This document shows, in pieces, positions 28,380 through 42,387 of a DNA stretch of 64,000 bases. A program made the translations under genes and the position numbers. How positions within the stretch are numbered: position 1 is the stretch's first letter; each line of letters starts with the position of its first letter. This stretch comes from Mycolicibacterium malmesburyense. Its GTDB lineage: Bacteria; Actinomycetota; Actinomycetes; Mycobacteriales; Mycobacteriaceae. Below the pieces are notes generated by a model that searched no databases, was not told the origin of the DNA, and was given only the letters and a program-made list of their open reading frames with translations. The stretch lies in the NCBI RefSeq assembly GCF_001050015.1, contig NZ_CVTB01000144.1, forward strand, positions 1 to 64,000, read 5' to 3'.

Positions 28380-29793
28380 CGCCGTCGATCGACTGCGCGT
28401 AGCTCGCGACGGCATAGGCGACCGCGGGACCCAGCACCGACAGCGCATCCCGGTTGACGTTCTCGACCGTGTCGCGCTTGGTTCGATAGTTCGGATCGAA
28501 GGGCACTCCCGCCCGGCCGCCCCAGAGCCGGGCCTGGATCTCGGTCTTGCGCTGCGATGAACCGGCGGTCAGCCCGCCGATCGGCACCCCGGCCGTGAGA
28601 AACGGGTAATAGTCCGTGAATTGGCTCAGCGGCATGTCTGCGGGCCGCACCCCCGCGAGGTTGAGATAGCCGGCCAGCGTCCGTTCGATACCGGCAGAAC
28701 CGGCGGGTACGGACCGCGCGGGGATCTCCGGGTTGGGCTGGGCCGTCTGGTCACCGTCGTAGGTGAAATAGCCCGCGTTGGGCGAACCGAGCATGTCGAA
28801 GCCGAGATACAGTGCGATGTCGCGCAGTTCGTCCGGCGACAGCGCCTGTACGTACTTCGTCGGCCCGGCCAGACCGTTCTCCTCCGACGCCCAGAACACG
28901 AAGCGGACGGCGTTGGTGATCGACGGCTGCGGTCCGAGCGCCGCGGCGGTCTCGAGCAGCGCCGCGATGCCGGTGCCGTCGTCGTTCACCCCGGGGCTGG
29001 CGGCGGAGCTGTCGAGATGCGCGCCCGCGAGCACCACGTTGCGGGCGTCGCCGGTCTTGGTCTGCGCGACGAGGTTTCGGGTCTTCTTCATCACCGGTTT
29101 ACGGTCGAGGACCAGCCGAACCGGTGCGGTGGTGCGGCGCAGCGCGGCGTCGGCGGTGCGGTCGATGACCCCGACCGGGACGGTCAGATCCTGGTAGTAG
29201 CCGGGTGTGAACAGGCCGGCGGGGCTGCCGCTGCTGCCCGGCGAGCTGACCACGAGCAGACCGACGGCACCCTCGGATACCGCCGCGTTCTGTTTGGCGA
29301 CGACCGAACAACCCGTGTCGTCGACGATCGCGATCGCCCCCCGCACCGAGACGCCGTCGTAGTCGGCGGTCCGGCAGCCGGCGGGCCGCGTCGGCCGGAG
29401 CGTGACCGCGTTGAGCCCGCCGGGCGGCGTGGTGATCAACAGGGAGGCTTGGTCGACGGGATATTCGCGCCCGCTCGCGCGCATCGAAGGGTTGCCGCCC
29501 TGACTGCGGTCGAGCATTTCGAACTCCGGAGTCTCGACGTCGAAACCCTTGTCGCGCAGAAACTGTGCGACGTAGTCGACGGTGGCGTCGTAGCCGGGGG
29601 TGCCGTCGGCGCGGTTACCGCCGTGGGTGTCGGCGATCTGCTGCAACTCCTGCAGGTGGGTGTACATGCCGTCCGCGTTGACCTTGTCCGCCACCTCCTG
29701 CGGCGACGGCGGTACCGGCTCCGGCGACGAGCAGGACGTCAGGGCCGCGACGAGCCCGACCGCCGCTGCCGCACCGACCGCCCAGGTCTTCAT
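28333..29793 (-). CDS. M28-family lipoprotein peptidase paralogue with a lost zinc ligand
   Basis: A 486-residue exported lipoprotein (lipobox LTSC, Cys21). A PA insert domain lies near residues 130-240, followed by the M28 aminopeptidase fold. Four of the five zinc ligands are recognisable: H and D in AGAHLDSSAASPGVNDDGTG, Glu in FWASEENGL, Asp in GFDMLGSPN. The fifth, His in the sequence NYHxxxD of related enzymes, is Arg437 here (DPNYRTKRDTVENV; codon CGA at 28483-28485). The adjacent LpqL-like paralogue keeps the His. Loss of this ligand should weaken or abolish dinuclear zinc catalysis, so the protein may have become a binding protein or use altered chemistry. Confidence 0.88.
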   Translation of the reverse strand: MKTWAVGAAAAVGLVAALTSCSSPEPVPPSPQEVADKVNADGMYTHLQELQQIADTHGGNRADGTPGYDATVDYVAQFLRDKGFDVETPEFEMLDRSQGGNPSMRASGREYPVDQASLLITTPPGGLNAVTLRPTRPAGCRTADYDGVSVRGAIAIVDDTGCSVVAKQNAAVSEGAVGLLVVSSPGSSGSPAGLFTPGYYQDLTVPVGVIDRTADAALRRTTAPVRLVLDRKPVMKKTRNLVAQTKTGDARNVVLAGAHLDSSAASPGVNDDGTGIAALLETAAALGPQPSITNAVRFVFWASEENGLAGPTKYVQALSPDELRDIALYLGFDMLGSPNAGYFTYDGDQTAQPNPEIPARSVPAGSAGIERTLAGYLNLAGVRPADMPLSQFTDYYPFLTAGVPIGGLTAGSSQRKTEIQARLWGGRAGVPFDPNYRTKRDTVENVNRDALSVLGPAVAYAVASYAQSIDGVNGVPPPDQRQRTAR

Positions 29794-31316
29794 GATGCGA
29801 GTGCGTGACGAACGCGTAGGTCGCGAGTCGGAATGCCGTTCGGCCCACCCTGGTCTTGGGCGTAGATGCCGATCGCATACGACACCCCGGCCCCGTGGAT
29901 GCCGAGTGCGGTGCGGTCGATGTGCTCGAGGTTGTCCGAGGCCTTGTGGTAGTTGGGGTCGAACGGCTGATCCGCTTCACCACCCCACAGCTCGGCTTGT
30001 TCGGGCGTCATCTTGGTCTCGGCGCCCGAGAACGTGCCGCCGGCCGGGATGCCGGCCAGGGTGAAGGCGTCGTAGTCCGAGCGTCCGTCGAAGCCGGTGT
30101 CCTCCGCCGGTTTTCCGGCAGCGTCGAGATAGTCCACGAGCGTGCGTTCCAGACCCGCCGAACCCTCGGGCACCCGGCTGATCGCGCCCTCCTCGTCGGG
30201 CGGCAGCGACTGGTTCCCGTCGTAGGTGAAGTAGCCCGGGTTGGGGGACCCCACCATGTCGTAGTTGAGGTAGAGCGAGATGTCCTTGAGCGCATCGACA
30301 TCCAGCGACCCCAGATAGTTGTTCGATCCGAACAACCCGACCTCCTCAGCACCCCAGAAACCGAACCGTACCGCGTTCTCGACGTCGGGGGAACCGGCCA
30401 ACTGCACCGCGGATTCCAGCACGGCCGCCACCCCGGACGCGTTGTCGTTGATGCCCGGCCCCTCCGGGACGCTGTCGAGATGGGCCCCGGCCATCACCAC
30501 GTTGTGGGTGTCGCCCGTCTTGGTCTGGGCGATGACATTGCGGGTCCGTTCTCGACGCACACCCGCGTTGAGCTTGAGGGTGACGTCGCCCGGTTCGGCG
30601 CGCAGGCGTTCGCCTTCGGCCTTGGTGATGCTGACGACCGGGATGGCCGGTTCGGTGTCTTCGCCGAGCGTGCCGCCCATCTCGTCGTTGTCCTCGTTGT
30701 TGGCGACGATCAGCGCCACCGCGCCGCGCTCGGCGGCCGCCTCCTGTTTGTCCGAGAACTGGCATTTGCCACGGTCGACGAGCACCACGGCGCCCTCGAC
30801 GGGCAGGCCGTCGTAATCGGAAGCGGTGCAACCCGGCGAGTCCTCGGCGCGCGCGAGCACGAGCGGACCCGACACCCCGTCGGGCGGCGTGCCGATCGTG
30901 AAGTTCAGCGGTCTTGCCTTGACCGGGGTGCCCCTGACCGTCAGCGCGGGTTCGTCGGCGAACGGCAGCCGGACCTCGAATTCCGGTGTCTCAACGTCGA
31001 ATCCGCTGTCGCGCAGTACGTTCGCCACATAGTCGACGCTGGCGTCGTAACCCGGTGTGCCCAGCGCCCGATTGCCGTCGTGGTCGTCGGCGATCTCCTG
31101 CAGCCGCACCAGATGCTGGTACATGGCGTCGGCGGATGTGCGCCCGGCTAGGCCCCTGGCGAAGTCGACGGCGGCCGGGGAGACCCCCGCTTGAGTGGTG
31201 GGCGGTTGGACCGTCGGCTGCGGCTCGGTGTCACGGCCGCAGCCTCCGAGCACCACGACGGCGGCGGAGATCAGGGCGATTGTTTTCGAAGTTTTCGAAA
31301 CCGGTGGTTGGCTCAT
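29790..31316 (-). CDS. lpqL: Lipoprotein aminopeptidase LpqL, M28 family
   Basis: A 508-residue exported lipoprotein (VVVLGGC lipobox, Cys about 26). It closely follows the recalled M. tuberculosis LpqL sequence: a PA domain with VDRGKCQFSDKQEAAAERGA, then the M28 domain with zinc ligands in MAGAHLDSVPEGPGINDNASG, FWGAEEVGL, NYDMVGSPN and DPNYHKASDNLEHID. It should cleave N-terminal residues from peptides at the cell surface. Its stop and the start of the second M28 gene overlap (ATGA, 29790-29793), so they form a two-gene operon made by tandem duplication. TAACGT lies 8 nt before the start. Confidence 0.92.
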   Translation of the reverse strand: MSQPPVSKTSKTIALISAAVVVLGGCGRDTEPQPTVQPPTTQAGVSPAAVDFARGLAGRTSADAMYQHLVRLQEIADDHDGNRALGTPGYDASVDYVANVLRDSGFDVETPEFEVRLPFADEPALTVRGTPVKARPLNFTIGTPPDGVSGPLVLARAEDSPGCTASDYDGLPVEGAVVLVDRGKCQFSDKQEAAAERGAVALIVANNEDNDEMGGTLGEDTEPAIPVVSITKAEGERLRAEPGDVTLKLNAGVRRERTRNVIAQTKTGDTHNVVMAGAHLDSVPEGPGINDNASGVAAVLESAVQLAGSPDVENAVRFGFWGAEEVGLFGSNNYLGSLDVDALKDISLYLNYDMVGSPNPGYFTYDGNQSLPPDEEGAISRVPEGSAGLERTLVDYLDAAGKPAEDTGFDGRSDYDAFTLAGIPAGGTFSGAETKMTPEQAELWGGEADQPFDPNYHKASDNLEHIDRTALGIHGAGVSYAIGIYAQDQGGPNGIPTRDLRVRHALAS

Positions 31317-31324
31317 TGCCCACT

Positions 31325-31330
31325 ACGTTA
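31325..31330 (-). promoter_or_regulatory. Putative -10 box of lpqL (leaderless)
   Basis: TAACGT on the minus strand, 8 nt before the ATG at 31316. Confidence 0.35.
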
Positions 31331-31344
31331 GCGTCGCCCGGGCG

Positions 31345-33059
<1,715 letters not shown>

Positions 33060-33063
<4 letters not shown>

Positions 33064-34073
33064 TGTGTTACTCCAACCGTGACATCGAGTTCGGCCGCGA
33101 TCCGCTCGGCCGTCCAGGGTGCGAGCAGGAAACCGTTGCGTCCGTGGCCCGCCGCGACCAGTGTCCGCTCGTCGAGGCGTTCGACGAGCGGTAATCCGTC
33201 CGGGGTCATCGGCCGCAGGCCCGCGGCGCATTCGGCGAGTTCGTACTCGCCCAGCGACGGCATCACCGCGCATGCGTCGTCGAGCAGTTCGCGCACCCCG
33301 GTCACCGCGGGCGCGGTGTCGCGGCCGTGTTCGTACTGCGTCGCGCCGACGACCACCCCGTCGGTCCGCGGCACGAGGTAGACCTGCCTGCCGTGCACCC
33401 GGGCCCGAATGACGCGCTGCGGCACCGGCATGCAGCCGCGGCGCCACCGCAGCCGCAACACCTCACCCTTGACCGGCCGGATCGGCAGATCCGGCCACAG
33501 CTTGGGTGCATCGATACCGTTGGCGATCACGACGGCGTCCGCCTGCGCTTCGGCGAGGTCGGCGATCGGCGGCGCCCACTGCACACCGAGCCTCTCGCAC
33601 AGGGCGCCCAGCGCATCCACCAGCAGCCGATTGTCAACGGCCAGTTCGGTTTCGGCGCGGAAGCCGTGCCGGATGCCCTGAGCCAGCAACGGTTCGATAT
33701 CGCGTGCGGACGTCGTCGCGGTCACCGGATGTCCTTGAGCGGCAAGCCACTCGCCCACCGTCTTGAGGTCCGCCGCGTCGGCGCGGTCGACGGCGACCAC
33801 GAGCGATTCGCGGGCGGTGACCGCGTCGCCGGGCAGGCCGTCGAGGAAGCCGCCGTGCCACAGATGCAGCGACTCGAGCCCGAGTTGGAGCAGCTTCTCC
33901 TCGCCGGGCCAGCCCTCGCTGTGGGGTGCGAGCATGCCGCCCGCGACCCACGACGCGCCGCGTTCGCCGGTGCGATGCACCCGGACGTCCCAGCCCGCGT
34001 TCAGCGCGCGTCGCGCCACGGCCAAACCGATGACGCCGCCGCCGATCACGGCCAGGCTTGGTTTCGTCAACAT
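33060..34073 (-). CDS. thiO: Glycine oxidase
   Basis: A 337-residue FAD enzyme of the DAO family that oxidises glycine to the imine used by ThiG. The N-terminal dinucleotide motif VIGGGVIGLAVARRAL is at about residues 7-22; the C-terminal LRPMTPDGLPLVE and AAGHGRNGFLLAPWTAE regions are typical. The ATG at 34073 follows a strong GGGAGGG sequence that also forms the 3' edge of the TPP aptamer. Using an upstream start would place coding sequence inside the riboswitch. Confidence 0.95.
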
Positions 34074-34076
34074 CCC

Positions 34077-34165
34077 TCCCTTCGCCGGCATGACCCGGAT
34101 CAGGTGCGACGGTAAGGGCAGGTTCGGATGCCCACTCTCAGTCCCCGTTCCCGGGACTCCCGCGT
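34077..34165 (-). promoter_or_regulatory. TPP riboswitch (THI element) of thiO-thiS-thiG
   Basis: Read on the minus strand the leader contains CGGGAGTCC, ACTGAGAGTGGGC, AACCTGCCC and ACCTGATCCGGGTCATGCCG, closed by GCGAAGGGA: all conserved thi-box segments in order. The closing helix P1 overlaps the Shine-Dalgarno of thiO (GGGAGGG, 34074-34080), so ligand binding would sequester the ribosome-binding site directly. It is more compact relative to its gene than the thiC riboswitch. Confidence 0.95.
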
Positions 34166-34175
34166 TCGTCAACCC

Positions 34176-34181
34176 ACCCTA
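34176..34181 (-). promoter_or_regulatory. Putative -10 box of the thiO riboswitch transcript
   Basis: TAGGGT on the minus strand would start RNA near 34169, a few nt before the aptamer. Confidence 0.4.
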
Positions 34182-34212
34182 CCCGCCGGCTCCATCCCGA
34201 ACGGCGGGTCGC

Positions 34213-34218
34213 TAGCGT
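34213..34218 (+). promoter_or_regulatory. Putative -10 box of thiE (leaderless)
   Basis: TAGCGT ends 6 nt before the GTG at 34225. With the thiO promoter it forms a divergent pair about 30 nt apart; thiE itself has no riboswitch. Confidence 0.45.
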
Positions 34219-34224
34219 CGCGGT

Positions 34225-34896
34225 GTGCACCAACCTCGGGAACGCCTGGCCGGCGCGTCGCTGTACCTGTGCACCGACGCCCGGCGTGACCGCGGCGACC
34301 TCGCCGAGTTCGCCGACGCCGCCCTCGCCGGCGGAGTCGACCTCATCCAACTGCGCGACAAGGGCTCGCCGGGCGAACAGCGGTTCGGGCCGCTGGAGGC
34401 ACGCCAGGAACTCGAGGCGCTCGAGGTGCTCGCGGATGCGGCCCGGCGACACGGCGCGCTGCTGGCCGTCAACGACCGCGCCGACATCGCGCTGGCCGCC
34501 GGCGCCGACGTGCTGCATCTGGGCCAGGATGACCTCCCGCTGGCGGTGGCGCGCGACATCCTCGGCGAGAGGCCGGTGATCGGCCGGTCCACCCACGACG
34601 CCGGCCAGGTCGCGGCGGCGGTCGACGAGGCCGTCGACTACTTCTGCGTCGGTCCGTGTTGGCCGACGCCGACCAAACCGGGCCGCCCGGCGCCCGGCCT
34701 CGACTTGGTCCGGCATACCGCCCAACTGGGTACGGACAAGCCGTGGTTCGCGATCGGCGGCATCGATGCCGACCGGTTGGCGCAGGCGCTGGCGGCCGGC
34801 GCGCGACGCGTCGTCGTGGTCCGCGCGATCACCGGCGCCGAGGATCCGCGGGCCGCGGCCGCTCAGTTGAAGGCGGCGCTCACAGCTGCCGGTTGA
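34225..34896 (+). CDS. thiE: Thiamine-phosphate synthase
   Basis: A 223-residue TIM-barrel enzyme that joins HMP-PP and thiazole phosphate to thiamine phosphate. Motifs: [11 protein letters not shown] (pyrophosphate/HMP site), [50 protein letters not shown] and [14 protein letters not shown] start at 34225. Divergent from thiO and without its own thi box, so it would escape direct TPP control. Its last 17 nt overlap the convergent mutT3. Confidence 0.95.
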   Translation: MHQPRERLAGASLYLCTDARRDRGDLAEFADAALAGGVDLIQLRDKGSPGEQRFGPLEARQELEALEVLADAARRHGALLAVNDRADIALAAGADVLHLGQDDLPLAVARDILGERPVIGRSTHDAGQVAAAVDEAVDYFCVGPCWPTPTKPGRPAPGLDLVRHTAQLGTDKPWFAIGGIDADRLAQALAAGARRVVVVRAITGAEDPRAAAAQLKAALTAAG

Positions 34897-35380
34897 CCAG
34901 GAGCGGGATCGAGGCGAACTCGTCGCGCAGCCGTTCCCAGCTGGCAGCGAATCCCGGATGCAGCGGCAGCTCCGCGACCTCGTCGACGGCCACCCAGCGC
35001 AGCTCGGCGCTTTCGCGGTTGGGCACCGTGCGCAGCATCTCCGGCGCGTCGGCGATGACCGTGTTGTAGCTCCAGCTGACCCCGTCGCCCGCGACTATCT
35101 TGGTCTCCACCACCTTGCGCACCGTCAGCTGCTCGGCGGGCAGCCCCGCCTCCTCGTGCGCCTCGCGGATGGCCGCCTGCTCGGCCGTCTCGTGGCTGTC
35201 GCGCGCGCCGCCGGGCAGCCCCCAGGTGTCGCCCTGGTGACTCCACGCCGCGCGGTGCTGGAGCAACACCACGGTGGCGCCGTCGTGACCGGGCGCCCGC
35301 AGCAGCAGTCCGGCCGCGCCGTACCTGCCCCAGTAGGCCTGGCCTTGGGAAACCACCCATCCGTCACCGTCGCCGCGCAC
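34880..35380 (-). CDS. mutT3: NUDIX hydrolase, MutT3-type (Rv0413)
   Basis: A 166-residue protein with a perfect Nudix box (Gx5Ex7REUxEEx[16 protein letters not shown] then REAHEEAGL). Family members hydrolyse nucleoside diphosphate-X bonds; MutT3 paralogues are thought to sanitise oxidised nucleotides, but activity varies. GTG start at 35380 has TATTGT 6 nt upstream. Position between thiE and glnX matches M. tuberculosis Rv0413. Confidence 0.88.
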   Translation of the reverse strand: MRGDGDGWVVSQGQAYWGRYGAAGLLLRAPGHDGATVVLLQHRAAWSHQGDTWGLPGGARDSHETAEQAAIREAHEEAGLPAEQLTVRKVVETKIVAGDGVSWSYNTVIADAPEMLRTVPNRESAELRWVAVDEVAELPLHPGFAASWERLRDEFASIPLLVNRQL

Positions 35381-35386
35381 GCCTCA

Positions 35387-35392
35387 ACAATA
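35387..35392 (-). promoter_or_regulatory. Putative -10 box of mutT3 (leaderless)
   Basis: TATTGT on the minus strand ends 6 nt before the GTG at 35380. Confidence 0.45.
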
Positions 35393-35491
35393 GGGCCGCC
35401 CCGCCTGCCGGAAACTCTTAGACTTCTTTCATAGAGTGGGAGCGGTCGTAACGACGAGCCGGAAAGCGATGCTGATGAGGTCCGCGCGCAC

Positions 35492-36811
35492 GTGACTGTG
35501 GAGTTGGCGCACCCGTCGACGGAGCCGCTCGCGTCGCGGTCGCCGTCGACACCGGCACAGCAACGCTGGTGGTTCCTGTGGACCACGCCGGGCCGGATCC
35601 TGACCATCGGGGTCGTGCTGTCCGCGCTCGTCATCGCCAGCGCGTTCGCCACGTCCACCACCATCAACGACCGGCAGCGGGCGCTCATGACGGTGCTCAA
35701 CCACACCGAGCCGCTGTCGTTCGCCGCCGGTCAGCTCTACACGACGCTGTCGGTGGCCGACGCCGCCGCGGCCACGGCGTTCATTGCGGGCGCGGAGCCG
35801 CGCGACGTCAGACAGCGGTACGAACAGGCGATCACCGACGCGTCGGTCGCCGTGACGCGAGCGTCGAGCGGGCTCACCGACGAGGATCTGGTGCAACTGC
35901 TCGGGCGCATCAACGCCGAGCTGTCGGTGTACACCGGCCTGGTCGAGACCGCTCGCACCAACAACCGCGCGGGCAATCCGGTCGGGTCGTCGTACCTGTC
36001 GGAAGCGTCGGCGTTGATGCAAACGCAGATTCTGCCCGGGGCGCAACAGCTTTATGAGGAGACCTCGGCGCGGGTGGACGCCGAGACCAGCGCGTCCACC
36101 CGGATTCCCGGCCCGGTCATCCTGGTGGTCCTGGCGACGCTGTTGTTCGGGGTGTTCGCCAACCGGTGGCTGGCCAGGCGCACGCGAAGGCGGATCAACG
36201 TCGGCTTCGTCGCGGGCGGCCTGGCCGTGCTGACCATGTTGATCTGGGTGGGCACGGCGCTGGTCATCTCGACCTCCGACAGCCGCAGCGCCAAGGACAC
36301 CGCGGCCGAGTCGCTGAAAACCGTGACGAACCTGGCGATCACGGCGCAGCAGGCCCGCGCCGACGAGACGCTGTCGTTGATCCGCCGCGGCGACGAGACC
36401 GTGCGCAAGCAGTCGTATTACCAACGCATCGACATGATGCAGCAGCAGCTTTCGGATTACCTGGCCCGCGACGACGCCATCGACAAGACGGACCTGGGTG
36501 AGGCCGAGCAATTGTTGAAGCGTTGGCGCGCGGCCGACGATCGGATCAACGCCTACATCAGCGTGGGCAACTACCAGGCCGCCACGCAGGTCGCGCTGGG
36601 CACCGGCGAGGACGATTCGACGCCGGCGTTCAACAAGCTCGACGAGGCGTTGAGCCAGGGCATCGAGGAGAGCCGCGGCCAGCTGCGCAACGACATCGTC
36701 AACGCCCATCGGGTGCTGTCGGGCGCCACCGTCGGCGCCGCCGTGCTCAGCGTCGTCGCGGCGGTCGCGGTGGCGCTGGGGTTGTGGCCGAGGCTGAGTG
36801 AGTACCGGTGA
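35492..36811 (+). CDS. glnX: GlnX, membrane component of the GlnH-PknG sensing pathway (Rv0412c-type)
   Basis: A 439-residue protein with four membrane helices (about 33-53, 205-223, 233-255, 411-432). They enclose two helical external domains of about 150 residues each, which resemble four-helix-bundle sensor domains. In mycobacteria GlnX is the transmembrane partner proposed to relay amino-acid binding by GlnH to PknG. GTG start at 35492, in the cytoplasmic N-terminal tail. The next frame opens at once (GTGA at 36808) and pknG follows glnH, so glnX-glnH-pknG is one operon. A TAGACT hexamer near 35420 in the 111-nt region divergent from mutT3 could be its promoter. Confidence 0.9.
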   Translation: MTVELAHPSTEPLASRSPSTPAQQRWWFLWTTPGRILTIGVVLSALVIASAFATSTTINDRQRALMTVLNHTEPLSFAAGQLYTTLSVADAAAATAFIAGAEPRDVRQRYEQAITDASVAVTRASSGLTDEDLVQLLGRINAELSVYTGLVETARTNNRAGNPVGSSYLSEASALMQTQILPGAQQLYEETSARVDAETSASTRIPGPVILVVLATLLFGVFANRWLARRTRRRINVGFVAGGLAVLTMLIWVGTALVISTSDSRSAKDTAAESLKTVTNLAITAQQARADETLSLIRRGDETVRKQSYYQRIDMMQQQLSDYLARDDAIDKTDLGEAEQLLKRWRAADDRINAYISVGNYQAATQVALGTGEDDSTPAFNKLDEALSQGIEESRGQLRNDIVNAHRVLSGATVGAAVLSVVAAVAVALGLWPRLSEYR

Positions 36812-36850
36812 TGTGGGGGTACCGCCCGTGCGGAGTGCAGGGGGACGCTA

Positions 36851-36903
36851 GCGCGAAGAACAGACGGCCGGTGATGAGCGCTTGCGCGAAGAACAGACGG
36901 CCG

Positions 36904-36907
<4 letters not shown>
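36851..36907 (+). repeat. Imperfect tandem duplication at the start of glnH
   Basis: Two identical 24-bp copies (36851-36874 and 36884-36907, each beginning gcgcgaagaacagacg) offset by 33 bp, a multiple of three. The duplication repeats the codons AKNRRPV just ahead of the signal peptide and creates competing GTG/ATG starts. Confidence 0.85.
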
Positions 36908-40133
<3,226 letters not shown>

Positions 40134-40136
40134 TGA

Positions 40137-40502
40137 TCAGGCGACGCTCGCCGTTGCGATCTCGTCGCTCAGCGGCGCGATGGCGGCCAGGATCTCGTCG
40201 ACCGTCTCCGACGGCACCCCGGCGGCGGCGAGGCTCGCGGCCAGATGGCCGGCGACGAGGTTGAAGTGGTGCACGGTGATGCCGCGGCCCTGGTGCACCT
40301 GGCGCATCGGCGCACCGGTATAGGGGTCGGGGCCTCCCAGCGCGGCGGCGAAGAACTCGACCTGCCGACCCTTGAGCCGCGCCATGTTGGTGCCGCTGAA
40401 GAACCCGGCCAGCTGATCATCGGCAAGCACTCGGCCGTAGAAGGCCTCGACCACCATTTCGAGGGCCTCGTGCCCGCCGATTCGTTCATAGATGCTCGCC
40501 AT
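40137..40502 (-). CDS. glbN: Group 1 truncated haemoglobin (trHbN)
   Basis: A 121-residue 2-on-2 globin. Visible landmarks: [21 protein letters not shown] (A/B helices with Tyr B10), [18 protein letters not shown] (E helix), GGPDPYTG, and the proximal His F8 in [14 protein letters not shown]. Group 1 truncated haemoglobins in mycobacteria detoxify nitric oxide. AAGGG ribosome-binding site precedes ATG 40502. Convergent with pknG with 3 nt between stops. The short N-terminus lacks the pre-A extension of the M. tuberculosis protein. Confidence 0.92.
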   Translation of the reverse strand: MASIYERIGGHEALEMVVEAFYGRVLADDQLAGFFSGTNMARLKGRQVEFFAAALGGPDPYTGAPMRQVHQGRGITVHHFNLVAGHLAASLAAAGVPSETVDEILAAIAPLSDEIATASVA

Positions 40503-40863
40503 GGGTGTCCCTTCGTCGCACGGATAGCCCCACTCAAGGCGACGGCGATTGCGCCACGATTTCGGTCGGTTGCCGACCGGGCAAATTCATCCTCACCGCC
40601 GCCGCCCGGCGGCAGTGGCACCTACGGAATCAGTGGCCGACGCAGCAAACCCCGGCGCAGCGAGCGCCTGGTTTACAGGATTTGCGCATGTCGTAAGACT
40701 CAATGGTCAAGGCGCGGAATCCGTAGTAATCTGCATCACAGGTTGAGGTCACAGCCAACTGCAGAGGTCAAACGGCAACACTCCCGGCTTGCGGCCGAGG
40801 AACGGTTAGGTGCCGCTGACGGCATCCGCGGTTTCAATTGCATCTCGACAACAGGAGTGCACC
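40503..40863 (+). other. 361-nt divergent intergenic region, no gene
   Basis: Separates glbN and the STAS gene. Contains a perfect hairpin CGGTCGG-TTG-CCGACCG (40563-40579) without a T-run, and a candidate promoter for the STAS gene: TGGTCA at 40704-40709, 17 nt, then TAATCT at 40727-40732, giving a leader of about 125 nt. I see no open frame with coding character. Confidence 0.5.
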
Positions 40864-41310
40864 GTGTCCGCTGTAGGAACCTGCCGGGTCTTCCGACCCG
40901 ACCCCCGGTCCTTCGATCAGTGCGAACACCATCACCGCGCCAGCTTCACCGCGTCCCACCGACATGGTTCGACCGTCCTCGTCACGGTCGAGGGCGAGAT
41001 CGATGCGACCAACGGCCGCGCTTTGGCGACCTATGTGGAAGGTCAGGTCGCCGGAACCCGGCGGCTGGTGGTCGATCTGCGGCTCGTCGACTTCTTCGGC
41101 ACCGCCGGCTTCGCCGCACTGCACTACATCAACGTGATCTGCTCCCGGAACGGTATCGACTGGCAGGTGCGCTGCGGCAGGCAGGTCCGACGCCTGCTGG
41201 CGATCTGCGCTTCGGCCGAGGAGTTGCCGCTCGAGAAGCCGCGCTCAGTGCTCGACGAGGTGCGTGCAGGCCCGGGCGATCGCAAGCTCCTCATCAGTGG
41301 GAACAACTAG
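40864..41310 (+). CDS. STAS-domain anti-sigma-factor antagonist
   Basis: A 148-residue protein with a SpoIIAA-like STAS fold. [20 protein letters not shown] is followed by [21 protein letters not shown], where the regulatory phosphoserine of SpoIIAA is replaced by Thr or shifted (FGTAGF). Such proteins bind anti-sigma factors and release sigma factors such as the SigF type in mycobacteria. GTG at 40864 has an AGGAG site 6-10 nt upstream and is preferred over GTG 40810. The final 66 nt lie antisense to the 3' end of ackA. Confidence 0.85.
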   Translation: MSAVGTCRVFRPDPRSFDQCEHHHRASFTASHRHGSTVLVTVEGEIDATNGRALATYVEGQVAGTRRLVVDLRLVDFFGTAGFAALHYINVICSRNGIDWQVRCGRQVRRLLAICASAEELPLEKPRSVLDEVRAGPGDRKLLISGNN

Positions 41311-42387
41311 CACCGTCGTCCGAGAGCTGTCGGCCGATATCCGCCGGGCCTTCTTCTCGGGGCTGGCGTTGCGAGCCTCGTCGAGCTCTACCCCCAGCGG
41401 CGCCATTCCGCTCAACGCGTCGCGACGTACCGCGGCGTCGTTCTCCCCCACCCCCGCGGTGAAGGTGATGACGTCGGTGGTGCCCAACAGCGCCAAGTAG
41501 GCACCGATGTACTTGCGCAACCGATGGATGTAGACGTCGTACGCCAGTTGCGCGGACGCGTCCCCGTCATCGATGCACTGGTGCAGCACCCGGAAGTCGA
41601 CCTCGCCGCCGAGCCCACGGACTCCGGAGCGGCGGTTGAGCATCTCCTCGATGTCCTCGACGCCCATCTTCGCCGTGCGCCACAAATAGAACGGGATGCC
41701 GGGATCGATGTCGCCGGAACGGGTTCCCATCACCAGCCCCTCCATCGGGGTCAGCCCCATGGAGGTGTCGATCGGGCGGCCTCCGTCGATCGCCGAGGCC
41801 GACGCGCCGTTGCCCAGGTGCAGCACGATCTGGCGCACCGACTTTAACGGAAGCCCGACGAATTCGGCGGCCTGCTGACTGACGTACTCGTGTGAGGTGC
41901 CGTGAAATCCGTAGCGTCGGATGTGCCACCGCTCGGCGATGTCACGGTCGATCGCATATGTCGCGGCGGCGGCGGGAAGGTCGTGGAAGAACGCGGTGTC
42001 GAAGACCGCGACGTGCGGCAGGTCGGGCAGCGCCTTGCGCGCCTCCTGGATTCCCAGCAGCGCGGGCGGATTGTGCAGCGGGGCAAGGGGTGAGAGCTCG
42101 TCGATCCTGGCGACGAGGGCGTCGTCGATGAGGGTCGGCTCGTAGATGTCCGGGCCGCCGTGCACGACGCGGTGGCCGACGGCGATGAGGTCGAGCGCGT
42201 CGAGACCCTTACCCGCCTCGGCCATCTGGTCGAACGCCGACTGCAGCGCCTCGGCGTGGTCGCGCACCTGCCCCTCGCCGATGCGCTCGACGATGCCGTC
42301 CACCACCATCGTCTCCGAATCCGGTTCGATGACAGCGAATTTGAGCGAGGACGATCCCGAGTTGAGCACCAGGACGCTGCGGGTCAT
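41245..42387 (-). CDS. ackA: Acetate kinase
   Basis: A 380-residue enzyme interconverting acetyl phosphate + ADP and acetate + ATP. Motifs: [12 protein letters not shown] (phosphate site), [33 protein letters not shown] (catalytic His), [32 protein letters not shown] and [13 protein letters not shown]. Its ATG shares one base with the pta stop, so pta-ackA is an operon. C-terminal end overlaps the convergent STAS gene. Confidence 0.96.
   Translation of the reverse strand: MTRSVLVLNSGSSSLKFAVIEPDSETMVVDGIVERIGEGQVRDHAEALQSAFDQMAEAGKGLDALDLIAVGHRVVHGGPDIYEPTLIDDALVARIDELSPLAPLHNPPALLGIQEARKALPDLPHVAVFDTAFFHDLPAAAATYAIDRDIAERWHIRRYGFHGTSHEYVSQQAAEFVGLPLKSVRQIVLHLGNGASASAIDGGRPIDTSMGLTPMEGLVMGTRSGDIDPGIPFYLWRTAKMGVEDIEEMLNRRSGVRGLGGEVDFRVLHQCIDDGDASAQLAYDVYIHRLRKYIGAYLALLGTTDVITFTAGVGENDAAVRRDALSGMAPLGVELDEARNASPEKKARRISADSSRTTVLVVPTDEELAIARACTHLVEH

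Noticed and set aside
40549..40746. Possible small ORFs in the glbN-STAS intergenic region
   Set aside because: No ribosome-binding site, atypical composition and no family resemblance.
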